The notes under the pieces were generated by a model that worked only from the letters and a program-made list of their open reading frames with translations, made no database searches and was not told the origin of the DNA. The position numbers and the translations under genes are program-made. Below are positions 46,191 through 56,896 of a DNA stretch of 64,000 nt, piece by piece; within the stretch, counting starts at the first letter, position 1, and every line of letters starts with the position of its first letter. Source of the stretch: Pictodentalium vernedei (taxonomy: Eukaryota; Mollusca; Scaphopoda; Dentaliida; Dentaliidae); the NCBI GenBank assembly GCA_031216915.1, contig CM062296.1:143572344-143636343 (forward strand). Reading direction: 5' to 3'.

Positions 46191-46990
46191 AGTGTGGTAA
46201 AATAGTTTCTAGTTTTACTCTGAAATTGACCTGACATGAGAGACCACCTGTTTTGAGTGACCACCTGTTTTGAGTGACCACTTTTTTCTGGCAAAAAGGA
46301 GTCGTCTCTTAAGACAGGTTCTACTGTATATGATTGTTTCATAAATCTGTGTCGAAACAAATTTAAATATTTGCTGATTTCATCTTTCTAGAATGATTAA
46401 CACTCTCATTCCTGTGTCGCATGTTTCATTTCATACCGTATAGTTTTTATAGTTGACAGTGTAGCAGTATTTATTTTTCCAATTCCTGTTTTAGGTAAAT
46501 AGATTATTCAAATTGTCAAGTAAGTTGGTCTTTTTAAGAGAATGGCTGGAGAAAAATTAGTACAGAGTGGCTGAAACTTGACTTAACCCTTAAGGGCCTA
46601 ATTCCATTTTTGATCACTTTTTTAAAAAAAGGGAATGCGCCCCAACATGAAGTCTCACGGTTAACCTGCAATTTACATTCTAATGGCATTGGTAGCTGTT
46701 TCAAGGCAAGTCTTGGCTGCCTGTACAGGCAGCCAAGACTTGCCTTGAAACAACTGCAAAGCCACAGGATATAGACTGTCAAAGTAAAGAAAAAATCGAA
46801 TTTCCAGGCCTTTTAAGTTTTAAAAAATTACCATGAGGAGGAGGTTGGGGTGGAGGGGCATTTTCAGGGCCACCTGGAAATAGCTGTGTTCACTTTTCTT
46901 GGTTTTAATTACTCTGTGTACTTCAAGATACTGAAAATTGAGAATGTGTCAGAAATTCAAACATTCACATTTGAGATATTTTTATTTCAG
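46191..46990. other. Intronic sequence: host MITE remainder and palindrome
   Basis: 46230-46330 repeats TGAGTGACCACCTGTTTTGA and ends ACAGGTTCTACTGTATA, like the end of a TA-target MITE. 46585-46830 looks like a TTAA-edged foldback (CTTAACCCTTAAGGGCC; CCAGGCCTTTTAAG) around the palindrome listed next. Confidence 0.5.
46698..46751. repeat. 54-bp perfect palindrome
   Basis: 26-bp arms (GTTTCAAGGCAAGTCTTGG.. and complement) around TA. It shares the core CAAGTCTTGGCTGCC with the palindrome at 40752-40815. Confidence 0.9.
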
Positions 46991-47087
46991 CTGTTCAAGC
47001 AATGTCAAAAAAGTATCTCTGGAATTGGGAGGCAAATCTCCACTTATCATCTTCGGTGACTGTGATTTAGATAAAGCTGTCCGAGCA
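46991..47087 (+). CDS. ALDH1L1: ALDH1L exon F (catalytic Glu)
   Basis: Acceptor TTTTATTTCAG, donor GTAAGT. One base completes Ser; then [17 protein letters not shown] and [15 protein letters not shown] on a codon boundary. LELGGKSP carries the general-base Glu (Glu673 in ALDH1L1 literature numbering). The exon also reads open in a second frame, but only this one joins exons E and G. Confidence 0.96.
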
Positions 47088-47254
47088 GTAAGTACAGTAT
47101 TTCTTGTGCAGTTTCATACTCTTCCATTTGTGTTTGTAGGGAATGTTGATAAATATTTTGACAGATGTGTCACAAACAGTGTCTCAGACAAAGACAAATC
47201 TTACTGCAAAATCAAGAACACAGCTGAAGAGAGTGGAAGATTCAGAATTTTGTG

Positions 47255-47490
47255 TTTTGGGAGCATCACATTTCAATCATGTTGCATGATGCAAAGCATC
47301 ATTTGATACATGTAGCAGCAAGTTGGAGGGGGCAAGCACTAGATGGGGTATTCCACTCTCACCTACAGGGTCTTGGATTTGGGAGCACCACCTTTCAATC
47401 ATGGGTTATGATGCAAAGCATCATCCGACACACATAGCAGCAAGTTGGGGCCAAGAACCAGATGGGGTATCCCACTCTCACTTGCAGGGT
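47255..47490 (+). repeat. Two tandem units of about 123 bp
   Basis: GGGAGCATCACATTTCAATC and GGGAGCACCACCTTTCAATC head two units that share ATGATGCAAAGCATCATCYGA, AGCAGCAAGTTGG and GATGGGGTATYCCACTCTCA. Confidence 0.8.
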
Positions 47491-48390
47491 TTGGGAGCCT
47501 TCTCAGAAAAAAATTTGAAACATGGAATGCCATTGTGATCGCCTGGTAGTATCTTTGTACATGACTTATGTTTTCGATTATTCCTGGAATTTTATATTGA
47601 CTCGTTCAAATCTAGAACATGGAAAGCCAATTTGTAATGGCTCACAGTAGACCTGTACAGAAACTGTATAGCAGTGTGCATGGGGAATGGTATCATCTGC
47701 AATAACACATGGTCATCCACTACCAACGTTAGTGTGTGTCCATGTGTTATCGCAAATAATACCTTATCCCCTGGTCTTGGAGCTTGTGAAAAAAATGTGA
47801 GTTTCAAAAAGTGTCCCCATCCCATCAACACATACCCCACACCACCCCTGGATCCAGTCATGGATGATAGCAGGTGTCAGAAAAACATTTGCAGATATGA
47901 AGCTGAAAAAAATATTTGTGGCCCACAGACCACCCACCCACCCTACCCTTACAATTTTTATGCTCCCCCCAAAAAAATTTGAGGGGCGAATCTAGTCGCT
48001 ACTTTGTCCATTCATTCGTCCATCCATCTGTCCATCCAATCCATCCATCCACAGCGATATCTCAGCAATGAGTGGATGGATTTCACTGAAATATGGTATG
48101 AGGTATCCTTGTGACAAGCTGCTCCAGCATGTTACAAAAAAAAGTTACCCACATATTTTTCACCAGAGTTATGGTCCTTGCATTTCAAAGACATGTACCA
48201 AATGATTTCCCTTAGCAGAGGATCACAATTTTATGAATCTGCTTGTTAACTAAGTTGACTGTCAGGGGGCATCCATCAGTTTTACTGATTTTCTTGTTTT
48301 GCACTCTCAAATGGGGACCAGCCTTCTAAAATCACCAAAATTGGCTCTTCTCCACCCAAATACAGGCATAAAATATTTAAATAAGGCCGT
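47491..48390. other. Intronic sequence with hairpin and HINE-like head
   Basis: 47688-47766 folds back: GGTATCATCTGCAATAACAC and GTGTTATCGCAAATAATACC. Near 47975-48050, GAGGGGCGAATCTAGTCGC followed by a CCATCCATC microsatellite resembles the head of another HINE-type repeat. No exon. Confidence 0.45.
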
Positions 48391-48568
48391 TAAGAATCAT
48401 TATTACTTTCCAAAGTGTGATTTACTGGGATTTCCAGGTTTGATTATAAACGATAACTTCACAAGTGAATTATGCAATCAACAATTGTGTCATATATCCG
48501 TGCGTGCAAACGAAGGCGCTTTGCCGTGGGTGTAATGGGGACTTCATTGTGTCTTTTTTTGCTTTTTT

Positions 48569-48781
48569 TTTTACCCTTTACCTAACAGAGCAGACGACAC
48601 TTGCAAAAGAAATTCTCGAATAACTATTATTTTAATTTTTTGTCTCAAAAACATAGGTTATGACCTGAGGGGTCATAACCTATGTTTTAGAGACAAAAAA
48701 TGAAAAAATAATGAAAATTAATTGGGGAGTTTTGAGAATAGCGTGGGCCTTTTTTTGCTGTTACGTTAGGTAAAGGGTTAA
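48569..48781 (-). mobile_element. TTAA palindromic MITE, copy g
   Basis: TTACCCTTTACCTAAC to GGTAAAGGGTTAA. The centre is shortened to GGTTATGACCTGAGGGGTCA. Confidence 0.8.
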
Positions 48782-48799
48782 ATAATATAATTATCGTTA

Positions 48800-49206
48800 A
48801 GGCCACACAAAGTTGATCTTCTGTTTCTCAGTCCATTATTTCTGAAATTGCATGCGGGAGAGCGGTTTTTTATTTTATTTTTTATTTCAGTAATTACTTT
48901 TTTGCCATCAAAAGTTCATGTTCTTGGTTCAAGTTTTAGGCCTCATAATCTACAGACTAGCATGGGTGGTTGTGTATTTCATCCCTTGAGTGCAAGAAGA
49001 CTTTGCAGTGCTAAAGCATTGCAAAGCCTTCTTGCACTCAAGGGACAAATTCATCAATTTTTTTAACTTGGGTAAAATATCAGACATAAACCATTTAATT
49101 TTTATTTTTTTTTTAAGTTTAAATTGGTTATAAAAAGAGAGCATGCGGCAGCCAAAAGGACCATGCGTGAGGGCCTGAGAAACAGATTTTTTATTTTTTT
49201 AGGCCT
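48800..49206 (+). mobile_element. Fold-back MITE, intact copy
   Basis: AAGGCCACACAAAG..CTTCTGTTTCTCAG at the left and CCTGAGAAACAGATTTTTTA..AGGCCT at the right. Central palindrome AAGACTTTGCAGTGCTAAAG. It gives the uninterrupted order of the family. Confidence 0.75.
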
Positions 49207-49597
49207 AATAATGAAAAGTAATAAACAGAGTAATCGCTTGAGTGGACTGGTTACGTGAAATCATTCATTTGAGGCGAGGGACTATATTCCATTCGCACAC
49301 TCGTGTTTGTACAACGTCCCCCACCTCTCATGAATTATTTCACGTAACCAGTCCAGTCAAGCGATTACTCTCTATATCTGCATTTGAAGCACTAATCCTG
49401 AGAAGTCACAGAAATTTTCTTCCGAGACACTGAACAGCAACTGACTTGTGATGTCCCCAAGTTAGACCACGACCTGCCTACAAATGTGTAAGACGCCAAA
49501 TGATTTTGAATGTAGTTTGTCAGAAGTCAAGTTTGTTGTTATTAGGAATAAAATATTTGTTGAAGTGATATAATCTTTATTGATCTAAATTTTTTAG

Positions 49598-49696
49598 GCT
49601 GCTGGTGCTGTGTTCTTCAATAAGGGAGAAAATTGCATTGCTGCTGGACGCTTGTTTGTTGAAGATTGCATTCATGATGAATTTGTGGAGCGCATT
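49598..49696 (+). CDS. ALDH1L1: ALDH1L exon G (catalytic Cys)
   Basis: Acceptor AAATTTTTTAG, donor GTGAGT. Exactly 33 codons in phase 0: [18 protein letters not shown] then [15 protein letters not shown]. The Cys of GENC is the nucleophile (Cys707 in ALDH1L1 literature numbering). From the Glu of exon F to this Cys there are 34 positions, as in the known enzyme, which confirms that no exon is missing between them. Confidence 0.97.
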
Positions 49697-49770
49697 GTGA
49701 GTATGATGTTACAGTAGAATATTTTTTAAACAATACAAATCTTTGTAAAGTGGATTATTGATCTATGGTA

Positions 49771-50194
49771 CAGTGGAGGCCACTTAATGGGATATCACCT
49801 AACTGAATAACCCTGTTAATTGAATATAATTTCCCAACACAAAACCATTTACCATACCTCCTGTACAAATTTGACCTGTTAATTGAATATAGGTTATAGA
49901 GTAAACACCTGTTAATTGAATAAAAAATCTTGTAACCTGTCGAGAAATTACCCCGACTCTCCCCAGTTTTCCTTTGTTTATAGACCTATTTGGCCTCAGT
50001 ACATACAGTACAGGTATTTAATCTATTACATCATGTTTGACACAGCTCATGGAGCTCTGTCAAACAATATAAAATAAATGCTCAGTTTATCTCTAGAATA
50101 CAGAAAAGTGACACGATACCTGTTAATTGATTAATCCTGTTAATTGAATAATTTTCATTGGAAATGTGGCTATTCAATTAACATGGTTCCACTG
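49771..50194 (+). mobile_element. pogo-like MITE, full copy with TA duplication
   Basis: TA|CAGTGGAGGCCACTTAATGG at the left, ACATGGTTCCACTG|TA at the right. Interior TTAATTGAATA reiterations and CAGAGCTC hairpin as in 17605-18041. It lies 75 bp after exon G. Confidence 0.85.
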
Positions 50195-50214
50195 TATCTT
50201 TGACCCTCTTCTAA

Positions 50215-50400
50215 GGTGGACTTGCCTTTAACCAACACTAACCCTGCTTGTGCAGAGTTAGTACTTTGAAGAGTCTTCATAGTTGCTTGCTGCTGAATGG
50301 TAGTTCTCTCTAGGTACCCCGTCTTGATCCACCCTCAAAACTGGCCGCAATGAGATGACCCTGGCTGTCAAAAGTGCTGTGAAACCCCAATTAAAAAAAA
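50215..50400 (+). mobile_element. SINE-like 3' fragment
   Basis: CAACACTAACCCTGCTTGTG, then a CAGAGTTAGTACTTTG stretch and ATGACCCTGGCTGTCAAAAG, GTGAAACCCCAATTAAAAAA. Related to 7640-8110. Confidence 0.65.
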
Positions 50401-50712
50401 TTACAAATTTGTGGTGTTGCGAAGCTTTAAAATTCAATTTGATTTAAAATCATCCCGATGATTAGATTCGAGTCTAGCCAATCTGGGCATTTTGTGAAGG
50501 CATAGTCCTAACTGGGACCCTTAGCTTACAGGGAAGTGGGAGGAGGGGGAAATGACTACATGGTTCTAGTTAGGAGTATTGAGGCATTCCTTGAAAAATC
50601 CTTGAATTTGGCTATTGTAGAGCCTGGAAAAATGTTGAGAAACTGCTTTGAATAGCCTTGAATTTATCAGTTCTTGCTTGTAAGCATTTAATCTATTATA
50701 TATTTCCTGTAG
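50401..50712. other. Intronic sequence, nothing recognised
   Basis: 50415-50480 (GAAGCTTTAAAATTCAATTT, AAATCATCCCGATGATTAGA) resembles the interior of the hAT at 16781-18302. The rest shows no structure. Confidence 0.4.
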
Positions 50713-51150
50713 GAGTGCGGTGGCTCAGTGGTAGACTGTTGGACTTCTATGCTAGAGGTCCTGAGTTCGATCCCTGTCCTGGACGACCCGCGTTGTGTCC
50801 TTGGGCTAGGCACTTTATCCCCGTTGCCTACATGGGGGCACGATGGTGTACTGCATGTCGATGGTGCACATGTCTTCAGCCGTTGTAACCTTCCTTGAGT
50901 GGAGCTTGAACAGAGTTAGAATGTTAAGGAGCTGACAGTTGCTCGTCGTTGCTTGGTGTCATCAACCAATGCTAGCCCTATTTGTGCAAAGTTAGTATGT
51001 TGGGGAGCTGACAGTTGCTTGCCATTTCTTAGTGGTTCTCTCTGGGTACTCCGGCTTCCTCCACCCACAAAACTGTCACGGTCATTCATGATTAGCTGTT
51101 GTGCAGAAATATGTGACCTTAAACACCAATAAATAAATAGATAAATATAA
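50713..51150 (+). mobile_element. tRNA-derived SINE with internal partial duplication
   Basis: GGTGGCTCAGTGGTAGACTG head and a GAGTTCGATCCCTGTCC B box. GAGCTGACAGTTGCT occurs twice (50931, 51009), so the body is duplicated or two SINEs are fused. Tail CCTTAAACACCAATAAATAA. Confidence 0.8.
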
Positions 51151-52596
51151 CAGTCAGAGTGATCTCTCCATTGTTTATTCATCTGTCATTGTTTAGATGT
51201 CGGCAAAATCCTGTCAGGTCTCTCCTTTTGAACTCGTCTTCTGTACAGGAGACTTGATGATAGAACAAGAGTTCAAGGAGGTTCTGCTTCCAAATCTACC
51301 TTAACTGGAATATTCCACTGTTACACTCCTACCTAACAGCTCATTGAATGTCAGAGGTTAGGAGGAGTTATCACATTGATCAGCACAATCTTATGGGGGC
51401 AAGTTTGAGTGGCAATGTTTTTTTGTTTCTTTTTGCTGATGTTCCAGCATTCCAAGTGGAAAGGGATCAGTAGTTTTCACTCAAGTATTGTATGCAACGG
51501 AATATTCCAGAATGCAGTTACACTAACAGCTTTCACTTCATCAATTGACATGACATTTACCGTGTATGAACTTTCGAATCAGTTTTTTGTCAATAATAAC
51601 TAAAATATGTTGTAAATATTCAATTTACTTTGCCCCGAAAAATGTGCACATCAACATATAAGTTATCACTGCTAACATGTATGGTGTATGGAGATTTAAT
51701 ACCTGGATGTCTGTTTTTAAACAAATGAGACATCCAGGTATTAAATCTCCATATACCATATATGTTAGCGGAGATAATGTTTTTGTCCCGTTTGAAACAC
51801 AATAGAAACATTGTGGAAACAAATTTGTGGATGTGTTTCTCACGCTCCGCAATCAGTTGGACCAAACACATGAATAGTTGTTTTGTTTTTACAAACACAA
51901 AAGACGACAGATAGAGTTGCATCCCTTCCCATGAAAATGCTTATACATATTGGCTATTTTGTTATTAGATTTGCTTGTATTTCATTTTTCTTGAGTTGTT
52001 TGATTTAATTATTCAACTATTTAATTTATAACAACTAAATATGATCAAATTGTCTGAAATCTGATGATATTTGTGACTATTTTAAGGTTTTTTGGTTCGA
52101 TTTTTATATTGAGGCGAGCAAAGGCGGAATGCTTTCATTTAAACCATATACCCCGATGTTTCGCGTGCACTTATACCCCAGATTTTGCTCGCTCTCATAT
52201 ACCTTGGATGTTGGGTGCACCCTTTGCCATGGCTATTCGTCCAAGGCATTCTGACCAATCACAAGACAGAATTTATCAGGATAAAGGGACAGTCATTTTT
52301 AGCAGACATCAGAGTATATTATTTAAAAAGTAAGCAGAAATTGAGACATCAGGGAAACTGAAAACCGAGAAAAGCTTTCTTGTTGAGCTTTATTTATAGC
52401 AACTTCCATCTATCCCACCCACCTACAACCCCACCCACCCTTGGGTGTCCTTGCAAGAATTACACATGCCAAAGTGTGCATTTTGCTTTAGCCCTGAAAT
52501 CCTCAGATTAATTTTCCGATAATAGCTACCATATATACAGTACACAGCTGCAAATGACTTGGTGTTTCTACATTATTGTTGACTGCCTGTACAGAC
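51151..52596. other. Intronic sequence with one long palindrome
   Basis: 51240-51320 carries the repeat also seen at 16598 and 17535. Palindrome 51671-51769 is listed separately. 52100-52250 contains CATATACC and GCGTGCAC..GGGTGCACC motifs without a clear element. No exon seen. Confidence 0.45.
51671..51769. repeat. 99-bp palindrome
   Basis: Arms GCTAACATGTATGGTGTATG and complement, then GAGATTTAATACCTGGATGT and complement. A few mismatches; loop TTTTTAAACAAATG. Confidence 0.85.
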
Positions 52597-53589
52597 TAGA
52601 GCTGAAAAGGTTATTGGGCTGCACGTTATACCGGTAATTACCGGTATTGAGAATGATACCAGATGAATACCGGTATTGTTTTAAAAGTACCGGTATATCG
52701 TAAGAAACAGTATTGGATGAAATTATCGAAGCTGAAGTCGATATATTATTAGGGAAAAACTGACGACTCCTGTGATAAAGTACATGTCAATCAATCTTCA
52801 TTCGACCAGTGAAAACACAGTTTGCAGTGTACTTGAGCTGTGTAAGTTACAAGTAAGTATACACGTACCAGCAATTTGAAACTGAATCTGAAAGTTGAAT
52901 ATTTCTGGAGTGCGTCGAGTTCAGTGAATGAATACTTTGACACATTTGTGTATGTATTCTAACGTTTCCCCGTGTAAATAATAAAATTACCCACAAAATC
53001 ATTACAGGGAGTGTTTGTTTTATTTATTCTATTCCTCTCAAAAACATAAAACCTGAAGCTATATTGATCAACATTTCCATCAACACTCTCATTGTGAACT
53101 TTGAACTTATGAATATTGATAAGTTTTTCAATGGCAATGAAGGCGTGGGTTGGACGTCCCTGTCACTTTTTGTCTCAGTTTTAAAACGACAACCAGAAAT
53201 CTAAAACTTTACTATTTTTGTGTAACTTCCATTTTTTTTTTTTTCAGATGTTATTCCAGAAATTAATAATGAATTCAAATAAAAGTATTTATATCTTAAC
53301 CCTTTAAGAACTGTGCTAACCACGCAATACATCAGGTGAAGTTTTGGGGGTATGAACATGCACGGTACAGAAACAAAGGGAAAGGGAAGCCTGCGCAATA
53401 ATAATCCATTCAGACATTAATAATTGCCACTCACATGGACATTAATTACTAACACAAACACACCATTGACCATATCTATGAACACTTAAAATTCAATAGG
53501 TCATAAGAAGAACCAAACAATGGAGAGGAAAATGTAGGATGCGAAATGCTCACACTCCATAAAACAGCTGTATTAATTAATATTCATGA

Positions 53590-53995
53590 ACAAAGGAAAA
53601 AATAAACACTACAGTCAGCTGGAGCTGTGGGGGAAAAAAAAATTGGGAAAAACAGTGAAAAGGAGTGCCAGATGTGTAACTTGGGCGTGGTGGGCACCCT
53701 GGAACACTTTCTTCTAGAATGCCCAAAATACCAGTCTAAAAGAATGATTCACTGGGAGTATAATGGGGAAGTGGGATGGGAGAATGAAGGATGTGGTTAG
53801 TGGGAGACTCAAAGGAGAGGGTTAATATGCTAATCGGAGAGACTGGGAGGAATGGGGCAAGGGATCCGAGTGTTGGGAGGAGAGAAGAAGCGTGGGAATA
53901 GGTAGGCAGTTGGGAGTACAGGAGCAACCAAGGCCTTCTCATCTGAGAACCGCGACAAATCAGCGGCCGACCAAACTGTTATTATTATTAGCTGC
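53590..53995 (+). pseudogene. LINE (non-LTR retrotransposon) 3' tail
   Basis: Frame 53660-53797 reads KECQMCNLGVVGTLEHFLLE then CPKYQ. This CX2CX9HX4C pattern with the EHFLLECP phrase is typical of the C terminus of many non-LTR ORF2 proteins. A stop follows at 53798. The segment ends with ATTATTATTATTAG, a usual LINE tail. The rest of ORF2 is absent, as expected for 5' truncation. It lies inside the inner hAT. Confidence 0.7.
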
Positions 53996-54280
53996 AGTGG
54001 CGAATTGTGGGATATTCTTTTTGAACAGAAAAGAGATGTGATTTTAAATCAAAATAAAATAATTCTGTGCACGTTTGTAAAAAAAAGTGCTTTCTTGAAG
54101 ATATTTGGTTCAGCTGAACATAAGGTACTGAGTACAGTAAATTTTATTCTATTGTTAATTGCCCAAAATATAACTGTTCTGACTGTTGTCAACTTTACGA
54201 ACTCTGTTCCCCAGAACATCGCCCGAGTTTTTCACTGTCTGAACTGGTCTACGATACACCGGTATATCACAGTATTTTTT

Positions 54281-56020
54281 AGCTCAACTTTGACGAAGTC
54301 AAATTTGAGCTATTGTCATGGCCCGTCCGTCCGTCCGTCCGTCCGTCCGTCCGTCCGTCCGTCTGTCCGTTCGTACGTCAACAATTGGCTATGGCTCGGG
54401 CTAGAGGTCGTATTTATGAACCGATCTTTACGAAACTTCTTGTGTACCTTTGTTATGACCGTGGGATGAGAAAGAGTGTTTTTGGGTGCGGTCCAAAATT
54501 CAAGATGGCTGTCAGCTGCCATTTTGTACCGACGATGCAGAAATCTGTTTTTTGTACAGAACTTCCATATGAAAGCTCTGATTTGAATAATTTTTTGTAT
54601 GAATGTTTAGTACCATGGGATACATCACATATAATACAGGTTTTTTTCTCGTACGTAAATTGTGCAAATTAGACTAATTTTGATGTTTTTTGGGGTTACT
54701 TTCAGCACTGTAAGTGCAAATGCCAATACGGCTCGGGCTAGAGGCCGTATTTATGAACCGATCTTTACGAAACTTCTTGGGTACCTTTGGTATCACCGTG
54801 GGACGAGAACGAGTGTTTTGGGGTCCGGTCCGAAATTCAAGATGGCCGATGGCAGCCATTTTGTACAGAATTAGGTGCAATCAGATTTTTGCACAGAACT
54901 TCCATATGAAAGCCCTGATTTGAATAATTTTTTTGTGTGAATGTTTAGTACCATGGGATGCATCACATATAATACGGGTTTTTTTCTCGTGCAGAAATTA
55001 TGCAAATTAGATGAACTTTGATTTTTTCAGTGCGACTTACACACAGTAAGTACACATGTCAATACGGCTCAGACTAGAGTGTGTATTTATGAACTGATCT
55101 TCACGAAATGTCTTGGGTACCTTTGTTATCACCTTGGGACGAGAACGAGTGTTTCTGGGTGCGGTCTAAAATTCAAGATGGCTGCCAGTGGCCATTTTGT
55201 ACCGAAATTAGGTCTATTCAGTTTTTTGTACACATCTTCTATACAGCTCAGACTAGAGGCCATATTTATGAACCAATCTTTACGAAACTTCTTGGTCACC
55301 TTTGTTATCACCGTGGGATGAGAGCGAGTGTTTTGGGGTGTGGTCCAAAATTCAAGATGGCCACCAGCAGCCATTTTGTACCAAAATTAGTGCAATCAGT
55401 CTTTTGTATAGAACTTCTGTATGAAAGTTCTGATTTGAATAAATTTTTGTATGAATGTTTAGTAACATGGAATACATCACATATTGTAAGGGGTTTTTTT
55501 TCGTGCAGAAATTATGCAAATTAGATGAACTTTGATTTATTCAGTGCTACTTATACAATGTGAGCACACATGTCAATACAGCTCAGGGTAGAGGCTGTAT
55601 TTATGAACCGATCTTCACAAAACTTCTTGGGTACCTTTGCTATCTCCTTGGGATGAGAATGAGTGTTTCTGGGTACGGTCCAAAATTCAAGATGGCTGCC
55701 AGTGGCCATTTTGTACCGAAATTAGGTTTTTTTGTCACAAGTTCTATACAGCTCGTATTTATGAACTGATCTTCACAAAACTTCTTGAGTACTTTTGTTT
55801 TCACCTTGGGACAGGAACGAGTGTGTTTTGGGGTGCCTTTGTTATCACTGTGCTATGAGAACAAATATTTTAGGGTTCAGTCAGACCCACTCTGGGACTC
55901 GTTTATATGTACCTTTGTTATCAGTTCATTACCTAGATGTTTGTCATTGCTGTGTCACATACTATACATGTACATGTCTTTGTCTTGACAAGTTGAGCTA
56001 CAGTGTCATTGACACTCATT
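54281..56020 (+). mobile_element. HINE family 4 with (GTCC)n
   Basis: Starts after six T with hairpin AGCTCAACTTTGAC..GTCAAATTTGAGCT, then GTCCGTCC microsatellite (54324-54372). Five to six units follow with TTTATGAACCGATCTTTACG, AAACTTCTTGGGTACC, GGTCCAAAATTCAAGATGGC and GCCATTTTGTACC. The 3' end has ACAAGTTGAGCT (inverse of the tip) and hairpin AGTGTCATTGACACT. Confidence 0.75.
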
Positions 56021-56183
56021 TCAATTCCGATACCGGTATTGAAATTTGAATACCGTGCAGCCCTAAATGGTTACGGGGTTTTCTTGATCGATTAATCACA
56101 TGGATTAACCTTAGTTAACTGATTAATCACTTGTCCAAATAGATATCTGAATAATTGCCATACCGTTGATGATTTACAGCATG

Positions 56184-56432
56184 GACCCTTTACCCAACGT
56201 AACAAACAAAACCAACTAGGCCTATATACTAAAATCTCCATTCAAATTTATTATGTTTTTCAGTTTTTGTCTCTAAAACGTAGCTTATGACCCCTCATTG
56301 GAACAAGCTCGTTGAGCTCGTTCCAATGAGGGGTCATAAGCTATGTTTTTGAGACAAAAAGAGAAAATTTTTAGTAATTCATGAATTTAGTTTGCAAGTA
56401 CCGTCTGCTACCCACAATGGGTAAAGGGTTAA
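56184..56432 (+). mobile_element. TTAA-family palindromic MITE, copy h
   Basis: ACCCTTTACCCAACG to GGGTAAAGGGTTAA. Arms TAGCTTATGACCCCTCATTGG and complement around AACAAGCTCGTTGAGCTCGTT. Confidence 0.85.
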
Positions 56433-56896
56433 GAATGACCATTTCCAGCTTCTGATACAGATTGATGATCATGCAAATAAAAAGTATGTCATCAAGGAAC
56501 TTGCATGCTGTACTCCTGTCTCGTATAATTGATGTGAGTCAGTGTGACAACGTTTGCCTCTTTTGGAGCAAGTTTCTTCCTTTCTTGACCCATATAATAC
56601 AGTAGTTCAAAAGTAATGGTGAATCGAACAATTACTTTTTGGATCGATCAAGATGTTGATTATTGATTAATCGGTTAACCATTTCAGCTGTAGTACAGTT
56701 AGAGCAGTATAAAAGGTGCAGTTTGTGGCTATATGCGGACCTAAGGATTAATCCTTTACTCCACATGCCTAGAAAATGCTAAAAAAACATTTTTTCAGGG
56801 ATAATGCTGTCTAAACTTAACAACTGTAGACTGAAAGAAAAATAAAGCCAAGTCTTCTTGCACAAAAGAATTGAGAATTTTGTGCATTTCATTTTT
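56433..56896. other. End of outer hAT and unrecognised intron
   Basis: To 56692 this is the outer hAT's right part. 56701-56896 shows no recognisable exon or repeat end. Confidence 0.4.

Larger units (their letters stand above)
48391..49385 (-). repeat. Arm 2 of the dispersed inverted duplication
   Basis: Reverse counterpart of 19946-20441: TTATTACTTTCCAAAGTGTG near 48399 and GAGTAATCGCTTGAGTGGAC near 49229. The fold-back MITE at 48800-49206 splits it. 49225-49372 is itself a foldback (GTAATCGCTTGAGTGGACTGG and complement). Confidence 0.7.
52614..56065. mobile_element. Inner hAT-like element (GGGCTGCACG ends)
   Basis: TTGGGCTGCACG at the left and CGTGCAGCCCTA at the right, each followed inward by ACCGGTATTG motifs. 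Target duplication AAAGGTTA / AATGGTTA, 7 of 8. It contains a LINE tail and a HINE. No intact transposase seen. Confidence 0.8.
52597..56692. mobile_element. Outer hAT-like element of a nested set
   Basis: TAGAGCTGAAAAGGTTA at the left; the right end reversed reads TACAGCTGAAATGGTTAACC. Octamers GTACAGAC (52589-52596) and GTACAGTT (56693-56700) match at 6 of 8. GATTAATC repeats near 56090 and 56665. Almost all of it is filled by the inner hAT. Confidence 0.7.

Noticed and set aside
54005..54469. 154-codon frame with a PSVRPSVRPSVR repeat
   Set aside because: Runs through the GTCC microsatellite and HINE units; no protein domain visible.
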